Positions 7,657 through 15,076 of a DNA stretch of 25,844 nucleotides are shown here, piece after piece. Source of the DNA: an uncultured Collinsella sp. (lineage in GTDB: Bacteria > Actinomycetota > Coriobacteriia > Coriobacteriales > Coriobacteriaceae). Within the stretch, counting starts at the first letter, position 1. Each line of letters opens with the position of its first letter. Position numbers and translations under genes: made by a program. The stretch lies in assembly GCA_937997605.1 (NCBI GenBank), contig CALLFD010000116.1, positions 1 to 25,844 of the forward strand, given 5' to 3'. The notes beneath the pieces are model-generated. The model searched no databases and was not told the origin of the DNA. It worked only from the letters and a program-made list of their open reading frames with translations.

Positions 7657-8649
7657 ATGACTACTCAGGAACAGGTTAAGGATGTCGTCTCCCAGGTTTT
7701 GGCTGACAAGGCAGACAAGGGCGGCATCAAGCGCGTCGTGTGGATTGGCGCTGGCGGATCCAACGGCGGCAACTATCCTGCCCAGTACTTTATGGAGCAC
7801 GAGGCCACGCAGGTCGTGAGCTCCAGCTACACCAGCAACGAGTTCGTGCACGCCACCCCGGCCTACGTCAACGAGAACACTCTGGCCGTCGTCGTGTCCA
7901 TGCGCGGCACCAAGGAGACCATCGTCGCCGCCCAGGTCGCCAAGGACCACGGCGCCAGCACCATCGCCATTTATGTTGACGAGTCCGGTCTCACCGAGGT
8001 CTGCGACTACAAGATCCAGTACGACAGCCTGGCCGTCGACGAGTCCTGCATGGGCCGCACCAACTCCGCCGTCGTGACCATGATCGCCATGGAGCTTACG
8101 CAGCAGACCGAGGGCTATGCCGAGTACGAGACCGCTATGGCCGCGTTCGACTTGGTCGACCCCATCTATCGCAAGGCCGTCGAGTACACCCGTCCGCTTG
8201 CTGCCAAGTGGGCCGAGCAGAACGCCGACAAGCCCTGCATCAACGTCATGGCTCAGGGTCCGCTCTTTGGTGCCGCCTACGTCTTTAGCATCTGCAACGT
8301 GCAGGAGATGCTGCAGATCGACTCATGCACCATCAACACCTGCGACTTCTTCCACGGCCCCTTCGAGATCCTGGACAAGCGCACCTCGCTGTTCCAGCTC
8401 ATCAGCGTCGGCCGCAGCCGCTGCAACGACGAGCGCGGCATCCGCTTCGTCAACCAGTACGGTGGCGAGCGCGTCTATCAGCTCGACGCCAAGGAGCTCG
8501 GCCTCAACGACATCAAGGACAGCGTGAGCGAGTACTTCAACCACCTGATCTTTGCCCCGATCCTCAACAACGTCTACATGCGCGCACTCTCTGCCGTCAC
8601 CCACAAGGACTACATGACGCGCCGCTACATGTGGAAGCTGGACTACTAG
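7657..8649 (+). CDS. SIS-domain sugar-phosphate deglycase, FrlB-like (SIS gene 1)
   Basis: Predicted deglycase that splits a 6-phosphorylated glycated amine into hexose-6-phosphate and amine; 330 residues with two SIS domains. The general base/acid pair of the FrlB/FraB family is present: Glu217 (in VQEMLQ) and His233 (in FFHGPFE), spaced by 16 residues. It differs from the two other SIS proteins of this window. The phosphate loop reads SMRGTKET, one residue shorter and with Arg in place of the second Ser/Gly. The conserved SGE/TGE before HGP is replaced by TCD (Asp230). A different substrate is therefore likely. GAAAGG at 7641-7646 precedes the start. The C-terminus RRYMWKLDY matches SIS gene 2. 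It is divergent from gntR1 and followed by a hairpin-rich gap. Confidence 0.8.
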   Translation: MTTQEQVKDVVSQVLADKADKGGIKRVVWIGAGGSNGGNYPAQYFMEHEATQVVSSSYTSNEFVHATPAYVNENTLAVVVSMRGTKETIVAAQVAKDHGASTIAIYVDESGLTEVCDYKIQYDSLAVDESCMGRTNSAVVTMIAMELTQQTEGYAEYETAMAAFDLVDPIYRKAVEYTRPLAAKWAEQNADKPCINVMAQGPLFGAAYVFSICNVQEMLQIDSCTINTCDFFHGPFEILDKRTSLFQLISVGRSRCNDERGIRFVNQYGGERVYQLDAKELGLNDIKDSVSEYFNHLIFAPILNNVYMRALSAVTHKDYMTRRYMWKLDY

Positions 8650-8685
8650 GGGATAGAGCGGCCTAACAGCTCGATGTCCTCATAA

Positions 8686-8750
8686 GTTGCGGTGGAATAG
8701 TTCCTGTTTGGGGGCTTGAAGCCTCTATTTAGGAACTATTTCACCGCAAC
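8686..8750. repeat. Large palindrome with 20-bp arms
   Basis: Arms 8686-8705 and 8731-8750 match at 19 of 20 positions, the exception being a G-U pair. The 25-nt centre holds a second small stem (GGGGC/GCCTC). There is no T-tract, so it is not a typical terminator. It lies 36 nt after the SIS gene 1 stop. Confidence 0.75.
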
Positions 8751-8754
8751 CGCC

Positions 8755-8793
8755 AAGTAATCCGCTGGGGACGGAGGAAAACGGATCACTTTT
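8755..8793. repeat. GGGAC-loop hairpin repeat, AATCCG class
   Basis: Arms AAGTAATCCG (8755-8764) and CGGATCACTT (8782-8791) pair at 9 of 10 positions around a loop containing GGGGACGG. TTTT follows. Its design (stem plus GGGAC in the 5' half of the loop) is shared with other small hairpins in this window. Confidence 0.55.
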
Positions 8794-8820
8794 CCGCTCA
8801 CCGATTTGTGTCTTGAAAAA

Positions 8821-8841
8821 TGTATATAACGACTATAACGT
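8821..8841 (+). promoter_or_regulatory. Candidate UTRA-regulator operator before the DMT transporter
   Basis: TGTATATAACG followed by a direct repeat of TATAACG (8825-8831 and 8834-8840). TGTATATAAC fits the TGTATNTAAC decamer of the gntR1 region, and GTATATAACG is identical to the inverted sequence at 16255-16264 upstream of gntR2. Which regulator binds is not decided by the sequence. Confidence 0.45.
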
Positions 8842-8880
8842 AGTACGAAACATATTGGAAACGATACCGAGGAGGCTGCG

Positions 8881-9963
8881 TTGAAGAAAAGCAATCTGGG
8901 CTATGCGCTGGTGCTGATCGCCGCGCTTATGTGGGGCACCATCGGAATCTTTGTTAACGGAATATCGGCCCTGGGTGTTTCGTCTCAGAGTATGGCGGCC
9001 TTTCGCCTGTTGTCGGGTGCCGTCTTAATGGCTCCGGTCTTGGCATTTATGGGTTGCCAGGGAGGTGCTCGTGAGGGAAAAGCCTCGGGTCCCCTGGCTC
9101 TGTTCAAGGCAAGTCCTAAAGAGCTTGTTCCCTGCGCGCTTGTCGGTATCGTCGGTTTAGCCGTCGCCAACACCTGCTATTACGAGTGCATGGGCGAGGT
9201 GGGCATGTCCACGGCCTCGGTGCTGCTCTACACCTCGCCGGTGTTTGGCGTCGCGCTTGGCCGCGTGCTTTATCGCGAGGACGTGACCCCCAACAAGCTC
9301 GTCGCCATCGTCTTTAACATTGTGGGTTGCGTGCTCGCGGTGACGAGCGGCGACCTGTCTGGTTTCCATTTCTCGGCTTGGGGCGTCGCGTCGGGTGTGA
9401 TCGCCGGACTTTGCGGTGCACTGCTGGCTGTGTTTAGCCGTATGGCCACCAAGACGCTGCATCCGCTGGCGGTGACGTTTTGGGGCTTTGTCTTTGGCGG
9501 ATGCTTTATGGCGGTGCTTTCGGCTCCGTGGTCCGATGTAGCCGCGGCAATGTCCCCGCAGCTCATTCTACTGTTCGCAGGCTTTGGCTTTATTCCGACG
9601 GCTCTTGCGTACATCTTCTATATGCAGGGCCTTTCGATGGATCTTGAGACATCGAAGGTGCCGGTCGTGGCTTCGTTCGAAACCGTGGCGACCGTTCTGG
9701 TCGGTATTGGCATCTACGCCGAGCCCGCTGGCGCGATCAAGGTCCTGGGCATCGTGCTGGTGCTCGCGTCCATCCTGATTATGAACACCGATTTCTCCAA
9801 GCTGCGCAACAGCGCCTTTGTCGGCCATATCGTTGAGAGCATGACCTTTAAGCCCAACGCGTGGTGGACGGAGAAATCGCAGGACATGGATCTGTTCCGC
9901 GAGCGCACCGGCATCGCGCTGGAGCCCACCGTGCAGGAAAGCCCCTGGTACTTCGTGCGATAG
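8881..9963 (+). CDS. EamA/DMT-superfamily transporter with C-terminal tail
   Basis: Inner-membrane transporter of the drug/metabolite superfamily, 360 residues. Two EamA repeats of about five helices each are visible: the first opens with YALVLIAALMWGTIGIFVNG, the second near residue 160 with WGVASGVIAGLCGALLAVFS. The start is TTG, supported by GAGGAGG at 8869-8875. Residues about 303-360 form a polar tail ending in ESPWYFVR, which typical DMT proteins of about 300 residues lack. Placed between SIS gene 1 and the PTS operon, it could export the amino acid released by deglycation or import a related solute; this is inference from position only. Confidence 0.85.
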   Translation: MKKSNLGYALVLIAALMWGTIGIFVNGISALGVSSQSMAAFRLLSGAVLMAPVLAFMGCQGGAREGKASGPLALFKASPKELVPCALVGIVGLAVANTCYYECMGEVGMSTASVLLYTSPVFGVALGRVLYREDVTPNKLVAIVFNIVGCVLAVTSGDLSGFHFSAWGVASGVIAGLCGALLAVFSRMATKTLHPLAVTFWGFVFGGCFMAVLSAPWSDVAAAMSPQLILLFAGFGFIPTALAYIFYMQGLSMDLETSKVPVVASFETVATVLVGIGIYAEPAGAIKVLGIVLVLASILIMNTDFSKLRNSAFVGHIVESMTFKPNAWWTEKSQDMDLFRERTGIALEPTVQESPWYFVR

Positions 9964-10101
9964 GGGATTGAGCGCGGCGTCCGACCTGGGGTTATCCAGC
10001 CAGCGCCGGCCTACCCAGCCCCAACGTTTCAAGTACGTTAAACCCGTCAACGGTCGATTTTCACCCGCGAACGGTCTTTATACTAATTAGCAATATAAGC
10101 A

Positions 10102-10130
10102 ACGTATAAGACGTTATAATGACCATAACG
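10102..10130 (+). promoter_or_regulatory. Promoter/operator region of the PTS operon
   Basis: A perfect -10 box TATAAT (10115-10120) lies inside an inverted repeat CGTTAT (10112-10117)/ATAACG (10125-10130). Just upstream, ACGTATAAGACGT resembles ACGTATATAACGT found inverted upstream of gntR2 (11 of 13). No good -35 box is visible. A repressor bound here would block the -10 box. The 184-nt gap before the operon shows nothing else clear. Confidence 0.5.
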
Positions 10131-10146
10131 AAAAGGAGGAGGCAAG

Positions 10147-11070
10147 ATGAATCAGATCATTCTCGCATCTCATGGCGGCCTGGCCGCAGGCGCCAAAGAC
10201 ACGCTCGAGATGGTTCTCGGCGACGTGTCGAACGTCCACGTCGTGTCGCTTGCTCGTGACGACAAGGAGCCCATCACCAATAAGGTGGACGCCATGATCG
10301 CCACGTTCAACGCGGACGACACCGTCTATGTGCTGACCGATATGCTCGGCAGCTCGGTCAACAACAACATGGTCGAGCTTTCCAAGAACGGCACGAAGTT
10401 CACGGTTGTCAGCGGTTTCAACATCCCGCTGGCGCTCACGCTCGCTATGAGCCCCGTCCCCGTCGAGGGCGCCGAGCTCGCGGCCCTCATCAATGAGGCC
10501 CGCACCGGTCTGACCAACCCCAACGCACCGGTCGAGGCCGCCGCGGCTCCCGCCAAGAAGGCCAAGGCGTCCCGTCACAGCTCCGGTCCCGCCAAGATCG
10601 TCCTCGCACGTCTTGACTACCGTCTGCTGCACGGCCAGGTCGTCTTTACCTGGACCACCAAGGTTCAGGCCGAGCGCATCATCGTCGTCGACAACGCTGC
10701 CGCCAACGATGACATCAAGAAGGGCGCTCTTAAGCTGGCCAAGCCCCAGGGCGTGCGCCTGAACGTCTTCACCGTCGAGCGTGCCCTCGCCAAGATGGAT
10801 AAGCTCAACACCCTCGGCGAGCGCGTCATGTTCGTCTTTGGCAACACGGCCGAGATGCTGCAGTTCTGCCAGGGCTACAAGCTCGATGCCATCAACCTGG
10901 GCGCCACCGCCAACCACGACGGTGCCGATCAGGTCGGCGGCAAGGACAGCTCCGTCTTCCTCGACGCCAACCAGAAGGCCGACGTCAACCAGCTGCTCGA
11001 CATGGGCATCAAGCTCTATGTCCAGCAGACCCCTACGTATCAGAGCGTCGACATCGACGCCAAGCTGTAA
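10147..11070 (+). CDS. PTS Man-family EIIAB fusion
   Basis: Cytoplasmic phosphotransfer subunit, 307 residues. The EIIA domain (about 1-125) has the phospho-accepting His9 in ILASHGGLAAG. An Ala/Pro/Lys/Ser linker (about 127-148) joins it to the EIIB domain (about 150-307), whose phosphohistidine is His162 in ARLDYRLLHGQV. Phosphate passes from HPr to His9, to His162, to the sugar entering through EIIC/EIID. AAAAGGAGG at 10131-10139 precedes the ATG. The neighbouring SIS deglycases suggest a glycated amino acid as substrate, as in the Salmonella gfr system, but mannose, fructose or an amino sugar cannot be excluded from sequence alone. Confidence 0.92.
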   Translation: MNQIILASHGGLAAGAKDTLEMVLGDVSNVHVVSLARDDKEPITNKVDAMIATFNADDTVYVLTDMLGSSVNNNMVELSKNGTKFTVVSGFNIPLALTLAMSPVPVEGAELAALINEARTGLTNPNAPVEAAAAPAKKAKASRHSSGPAKIVLARLDYRLLHGQVVFTWTTKVQAERIIVVDNAAANDDIKKGALKLAKPQGVRLNVFTVERALAKMDKLNTLGERVMFVFGNTAEMLQFCQGYKLDAINLGATANHDGADQVGGKDSSVFLDANQKADVNQLLDMGIKLYVQQTPTYQSVDIDAKL

Positions 11071-11106
11071 TCAACCAGGCTTTTGCCTGACTGAAAGGAG
11101 AAGGGT

Positions 11107-11901
11107 ATGAATACGTTCATCAGTGCGGTGCTCGTCGGCCTCGTCGGCGTGTTCTGCATGTGGGACTCCCGCCTGCTCGGTCGTCTTAACTTCGAGCAGC
11201 CCCTCGTTGGCGCTACGCTCGTCGGTCTGCTGCTGGGCGATGTGCCCACCGGCCTTGCCGTCGGTGCCGCCGTCGAGCTCGTGTCCATGGGCCTGGTGCA
11301 GGTCGGCGCCGCCGTTCCGCCCGATATGGTCCTGGGCGGCATCGTGGCCGCTGCCTTTGCGTGCCTGACCGATGCTTCCGCCGAGACCGCCATGACGATC
11401 GCCATCCCGGTCGCCGTCCTGGGTCAGCTCCTCGGCATCGTGTTCCGTTCCATCATCGCCGCCCTCACCCATGTGGCAGATAGCGCGATCGATAACGGAA
11501 AGTTCAAGACCGCCTACCGTATGCACATCTGCGCCGGCTCCGGTCTGTACGCCATCATGTACTTCCTGCCGATCTTCCTCGCCGTCTTTGTTGGCACCGA
11601 CCTGGTTCAGGCCATCGTCAACATGGTTCCCGAGTGGCTGTCCACTGGTCTTAACGTTTCGACCAAGATCATGACCGCCTACGGCTTGGCCCTGCTGCTC
11701 ACCATGATGATCAAGAAGGGTATGACTCCGTTCCTGTTCATCGGTTTCCTGCTCGCCGCTTACCTCAACCTGTCCGTCATCGCGGTCGCTCTGATCGGTG
11801 TGTGCCTGGCTGTCGTCTTCATGGGCTTCAAGTTCAACGGTTCCCATGCTGCTGCCGGCGTCGATTCCGACTACGATCCGCTCGAAGACGACGAAGACTA
11901 A
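11107..11901 (+). CDS. PTS Man-family EIIC permease subunit
   Basis: Membrane subunit of the Man-family PTS, 264 residues, nearly all hydrophobic helices. The N-terminal NFEQPLVGATLVGLLLGD and VQVGAAVPPDMVLGGIVAAAFA match the EIIC-Man substrate-channel region. The C-terminus is acidic (DYDPLEDDED). AAGGAG precedes the ATG, 36 nt after the EIIAB stop, so the genes form one operon. It forms the transport channel together with EIID. Confidence 0.92.
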   Translation: MNTFISAVLVGLVGVFCMWDSRLLGRLNFEQPLVGATLVGLLLGDVPTGLAVGAAVELVSMGLVQVGAAVPPDMVLGGIVAAAFACLTDASAETAMTIAIPVAVLGQLLGIVFRSIIAALTHVADSAIDNGKFKTAYRMHICAGSGLYAIMYFLPIFLAVFVGTDLVQAIVNMVPEWLSTGLNVSTKIMTAYGLALLLTMMIKKGMTPFLFIGFLLAAYLNLSVIAVALIGVCLAVVFMGFKFNGSHAAAGVDSDYDPLEDDED

Positions 11902-11914
11902 GGAGGAACACACT

Positions 11915-12748
11915 ATGGCAACCGCAACCAAGGACGTGTCCCTGAACAAGAAGGTCAGCCAGTTCTTCTGGCGCTCCTGGGCCATCCAGGCCTCTTGGAA
12001 CTACGAGCGTCAGATGAACATGGGCTTCCTCTACGGCATGGTTCCCACACTCGACCGCCTCTATCCGGATGAGTCCGACCCCAAGCAGCTCGCTGCTAAG
12101 AAAGAGGCTTACCACCGTCACATGGCGTTCTACAACTGCACCCCGCAGACGAGCGCTTTCATCCTGGGCCTCGCCGCCTCCATGGAGGAGGAGTACGCCA
12201 AGGATCCCGAGAACTTCGATCCCGATTCGATCAACGCGGTCAAGACCTCCCTCATGGGTCCGCTTTCCGGCATCGGTGACTCCTTCTTCCAGGGCACCAT
12301 CCGCGTTATCGCCTTTGGTCTGGGCGTTCAGCTGGCTCAGCAGGGCTCCATCATGGGCCCGATCCTGGCTATGCTCATCTCCATCGTCCCCTCTGTGCTG
12401 ATCACTTGGTTCGCAGCCAAGATGGGCTATCAGGGTGGCCACGAGTACCTGAGCAAGCTTCAGGGCGGCGACCTCATGGAGAAGCTCATGTATGTCTGCG
12501 GCATCGTGGGTCTTATGTCCGTGGGCGGCATGATCGCTACGCTGATCGGCGCTACTACCCCGCTGCAGTTCGCTGAGGGTACCGTCGTGATCCAGGACAT
12601 CCTGGACGGCATGATGCCCCAGATGATCTCCCTCGGCCTCACCGGCCTTATGTACTGGCTCATCAAGAAGAACGTCAACACCGGTTGGCTTCTCGTGATC
12701 GCCATCGTGGGCGGCATCGCCCTCTCCGCGGCCGGCATCCTGGCCTAG
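11915..12748 (+). CDS. PTS Man-family EIID permease subunit
   Basis: Second membrane subunit of the Man-family PTS, 277 residues. The start ATG at 11915 follows AGGAGG (11901-11906), which overlaps the end of EIIC; the open frame further left is only a shadow of EIIC. Typical EIID features are the amphipathic N-terminal region RSWAIQASWNYERQMNMGF, the segment SLMGPLSGIGDSFFQGT and C-terminal hydrophobic helices. It completes a contiguous EIIAB-EIIC-EIID operon. Confidence 0.93.
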   Translation: MATATKDVSLNKKVSQFFWRSWAIQASWNYERQMNMGFLYGMVPTLDRLYPDESDPKQLAAKKEAYHRHMAFYNCTPQTSAFILGLAASMEEEYAKDPENFDPDSINAVKTSLMGPLSGIGDSFFQGTIRVIAFGLGVQLAQQGSIMGPILAMLISIVPSVLITWFAAKMGYQGGHEYLSKLQGGDLMEKLMYVCGIVGLMSVGGMIATLIGATTPLQFAEGTVVIQDILDGMMPQMISLGLTGLMYWLIKKNVNTGWLLVIAIVGGIALSAAGILA

Positions 12749-12778
12749 TCGCGACTAAGCGCCTAACCGCTTTCCCCC

Positions 12779-12817
12779 GGAGGCCTGCCTGGCATCCCAT
12801 ACCCCAGGCAGGCTTCC
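12779..12817 (+). terminator. Strong hairpin between EIID and SIS gene 2
   Basis: A 14-bp stem with one G-U pair (12779-12792 with 12804-12817) and an 11-nt loop, 30 nt after the EIID stop. There is no T-tract. It could weaken read-through into SIS gene 2 or protect the upstream PTS transcript from 3' decay. Confidence 0.5.
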
Positions 12818-12827
12818 ATCCCCAATA

Positions 12828-12858
12828 ATGTGACAAAGGGACAGTTCCTTTGTCGCAT
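12828..12858. repeat. GGGAC-loop hairpin repeat, TGACAAAGG class
   Basis: Arms ATGTGACAAAGG (12828-12839) and CCTTTGTCGCAT (12847-12858) pair fully with one G-U; the loop is GACAGTT. It is a small dispersed-type palindrome in the EIID-SIS gene 2 gap. Confidence 0.6.
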
Positions 12859-12948
12859 CCTCAACGGGCCGGCGACTCGGTCCAAACCACGGTAACCCTG
12901 CGAGCGCCCGGCAATGTGGCGCCGCAAAAATCGAAAGGAATGTGTCAG

Positions 12949-13932
12949 ATGTACGAGATCGACCTTAACCTCCCTAAGCAGATCGTCGCTGACGTCCTGT
13001 CCAACCACGAGATCCACAGCGTCGCCTTCGTCGGCTGCGGCGCTTCCATGTCCGACCTGTACCCCGCCAAGTACTTCCTGGCCAACAACACGGACAAGCT
13101 GAACGTTCAGATTTTCACCGCTAACGAGTTCAACTACGACACGCCTTCCTGGGTCAACGAGCACACCTTCGTGATCACCTGCTCCCTCGGTGGCTCCACG
13201 CCCGAGACCGTCGAGGCCAACAAGACCGCCAAGAAGCACAACTGCCCGGTCGTCTCCCTCACCAACAAGGCTGGCTCCGCTCTGACCGTCGACGCCGACC
13301 ACGTCATCGTTCACGGCTTCCACGCCAACTACGCTGCCAAGTGCGAGAAGCCCGGCTATGCTATCGCTCTTGCTCTCGAGATCCTTCAGCAGACCGAGGG
13401 CTATGACCACTACGAGGACATGATCACCGGCCTCACCAACATCTTCGATCTCTGCGAGAACGCCGCTCAGCACTGCAAGAAGCTCGCCAAGAAGTTCGCC
13501 GAGGACTTCAAGGACGACAAGATGATTTACTTCATGGCTTCCGGTGCCTCCGAGAAGATGGCTTATTCTCACGCCGCCTTCCTGTTCACCGAGATGCAGT
13601 GGATCGACGCCGCCGCCTACAACACCGGCGAGTACTTCCACGGCCCGTTCGAGGTTTCCACCGAGGGTAAGCCCTACGTCTTCTTCATGTCCGATGGCGC
13701 CACTCGTCCGATGGACGCCCGCGCCCTCACCTTCCTTGAGCGCATGGGCGCCAAGGTCGCTCTGATCGACTCCAAGGACTACGGCCTGGCTGACGCCGTG
13801 CCCGCGAGCGTCATCACCTACTTCAACCCGCTGCTGCACCTCGCCGTTATGCGTGAGTACGGCAACCAGATCGCCGAGGCCCGTCAGCACCCGCTGACCA
13901 TGCGTCGCTACATGTGGAAGCTTTCCTACTAA
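12949..13932 (+). CDS. SIS-domain sugar-phosphate deglycase, FrlB-like (SIS gene 2)
   Basis: Predicted glycated-amine-6-phosphate deglycase, 327 residues, two SIS domains. The start ATG at 12949 is supported by GAAAGGA at 12933-12939; an open frame reaching left to 12850 runs through a palindromic repeat and is rejected. The phosphate loop reads CSLGGSTPET. The catalytic pair is Glu215 (FTEMQW) and His231 (EYFHGPFE), 16 apart as in FrlB/FraB, and the TGE before YFHGP is kept. The C-terminus is RRYMWKLSY. It lies 200 nt downstream of the PTS genes on the same strand with no visible promoter of its own, so it is the deglycase most directly tied to the PTS. Confidence 0.82.
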   Translation: MYEIDLNLPKQIVADVLSNHEIHSVAFVGCGASMSDLYPAKYFLANNTDKLNVQIFTANEFNYDTPSWVNEHTFVITCSLGGSTPETVEANKTAKKHNCPVVSLTNKAGSALTVDADHVIVHGFHANYAAKCEKPGYAIALALEILQQTEGYDHYEDMITGLTNIFDLCENAAQHCKKLAKKFAEDFKDDKMIYFMASGASEKMAYSHAAFLFTEMQWIDAAAYNTGEYFHGPFEVSTEGKPYVFFMSDGATRPMDARALTFLERMGAKVALIDSKDYGLADAVPASVITYFNPLLHLAVMREYGNQIAEARQHPLTMRRYMWKLSY

Positions 13933-13933
13933 T

Positions 13934-13956
13934 CACAAGTAAGTAGACCTTACGGG
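13934..13956. repeat. Relic end of the 14820-14938 palindrome
   Basis: These 23 bases match the inverted right end of the large palindrome (14919-14941) at 19 of 23 positions, including an AAGTAGAC core where the large palindrome reads GAGTAGAC. A single end without a partner suggests a decayed copy. Confidence 0.5.
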
Positions 13957-13966
13957 TTGATTGAGA

Positions 13967-13998
13967 GGGGATGGGGTTTGCGCCCCGTCCCCTTTTTT
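13967..13998 (+). terminator. Intrinsic terminator of the PTS/SIS gene 2 operon
   Basis: A 10-bp GC stem with one G-U pair (GGGGATGGGG 13967-13976, CCCCGTCCCC 13983-13992), a 6-nt loop and six T residues, 34 nt after the SIS gene 2 stop. Confidence 0.9.
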
Positions 13999-14032
13999 GC
14001 TCTGGGGAGGGCGTGTTCATCGCCCCATAAAA

Positions 14033-14080
14033 CCCCAGATAAAGCCTACCAAAATAAACCTGTCCCTTTTTGGCAGGTGG
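14033..14080 (-). repeat. CCTACC palindromic repeat, copy B
   Basis: Inverted copy of the element (core 14047-14080), with the CCCAGATAA extension at 14034-14042. Its GGCAGGTGGGAGG end runs directly into the ribosome binding site of the HAD gene. Confidence 0.8.
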
Positions 14081-14092
14081 GAGGAGATGCGT

Positions 14093-14722
14093 ATGATCAA
14101 GGCAGTGCTGTTTGACATGGACGGCGTGCTGGTCGATACCGAGTGGTTCTACAACCGTCGCCGCGTGGCGTTTATGGAGGAGAAGGGCTTCCACTTTGAC
14201 GAGATCCCCGATCTTTCGGGGTCTAACGAGCCCGCCATTTGGGAGGCGCTGGTGCCCGACGATGTTGAGCTGCGCGAGCGCCTGCGCGTGGAGTACAAGC
14301 AGGTCTACAGTCCGGACCATCCCGTTCCGTATGCCGAGCTGCTCAACGAGCAGACGGAGCCGGTGATGCGTGAGCTGCACGAGCGCGGCGTGAAGTGCGC
14401 TATCGCGAGCTCGTCCTATCGTGAGCTGATCGACGAGCTGGTGGAGATCGCCGGTATCGCCGACGTGCTGGACTACACCATCAGCGGTCACGAGTGCAGT
14501 GCGTTTAAGCCCGACCCCGAGATCTACCTGCGTGCCATGGAGGCGCTGGGGGTGGAGCCTGCCGAGTGCCTGGTTATCGAGGACTCGCCTTTGGGTATCG
14601 AGGCCGGCAAGCGCTCCGGCGCCCGCGTCCTGGCGCTGCGCCCGCACGAAGGCGTCAACCTGGACCAGTCCGCCGCCGACGTCGTCATCGACAACCTGAC
14701 CGACATTTTGGCCGCTTTGTAG
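14093..14722 (+). CDS. HAD-superfamily phosphatase, beta-phosphoglucomutase-like
   Basis: Small-molecule phosphatase or phosphomutase of the HAD superfamily, 209 residues. Motif I DMDGV gives nucleophile Asp8 and acid/base Asp10. Motif II lies in IASSS. Motif III is Lys139 in SAFKPDPE. Motif IV is Glu163-Asp164 in VIEDSPLG. A helical cap domain fills about residues 16-90. The ATG at 14093 is best spaced from GGGAGG (14079-14084), which is the edge of repeat copy B; an ATG at 14087 is too close. Downstream of a sugar-phosphate deglycase operon, it may act on hexose phosphates, but a strong terminator separates the two and the substrate is unknown. Confidence 0.88.
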   Translation: MIKAVLFDMDGVLVDTEWFYNRRRVAFMEEKGFHFDEIPDLSGSNEPAIWEALVPDDVELRERLRVEYKQVYSPDHPVPYAELLNEQTEPVMRELHERGVKCAIASSSYRELIDELVEIAGIADVLDYTISGHECSAFKPDPEIYLRAMEALGVEPAECLVIEDSPLGIEAGKRSGARVLALRPHEGVNLDQSAADVVIDNLTDILAAL

Positions 14723-14819
14723 TGTCAATCCGCCGCGAGAAGCACGGGTTCAAACGTTTTTTGCGGTGGACTGGCTCAATTTGGTTTCGATTTTGATCCG
14801 TTTGGCTTCGATTCGGACT

Positions 14820-14938
14820 AAGTGAGTAGACTTTTTGGCGCAGGCCGAGCACAATGCATATCTTCCTTTGTAAAACCGCAGGTCACAGGGGTGGCGGTTT
14901 TGGGTGTGCTCTGCAGGTCGCGTAAAGTCTACTCACTT
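14820..14938. repeat. 119-bp nested palindrome
   Basis: Outer arms AAGTGAGTAGACTTT (14820-14834) and AAAGTCTACTCACTT (14924-14938) are perfect. Inside, GAGCACA (14847-14853) pairs with TGTGCTC (14905-14911). At the centre AAAACCGC (14872-14879) pairs with GCGGTTTT (14894-14901). All three nest in register. It could be a MITE-like element or a structured RNA. Confidence 0.75.
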
Positions 14939-15022
14939 GTAATTTGGGCCTTTGGCCGTGGGGCTGCTGGTCCCGCTTTGGTTGTCGAGAGAGGGTGAAT
15001 TGAAGCGCCCCCGCACGCTCCA

Positions 15023-15031
15023 TGCTACAAT
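15023..15031 (+). promoter_or_regulatory. Extended -10 promoter for the yitT-like gene
   Basis: TGCTACAAT, a TGN-extended -10 box, 46 nt before the GTG start. TTGAAG at 15000-15005 is 20 bp upstream, too far for a good -35. Confidence 0.45.
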
Positions 15032-15076
15032 CGCGGACATACCCCACAACTACATCTGCCTTCGAAAGGAGCCTGC

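Larger units (their letters stand above)
14723..15076. other. 354-nt intergenic region
   Basis: It contains a direct repeat TTTGGYTTCGATT (14780-14792 and 14801-14813), the large nested palindrome at 14820-14938, and an extended -10 promoter for the next gene near 15023-15031. No coding sequence is supported. Confidence 0.6.

Noticed and set aside
9964..10060. Terminator after the DMT gene (CTGGGG...CCCCA inverted repeats)
   Set aside because: Only short, competing pairings are possible and no T-tract follows, so it is not called.
12850..12948. Longer N-terminus for SIS gene 2 starting within the TGACAAAGG hairpin
   Set aside because: The extension has no ribosome binding site, is encoded by repeat and spacer DNA, and has no counterpart in SIS genes 1 and 3.
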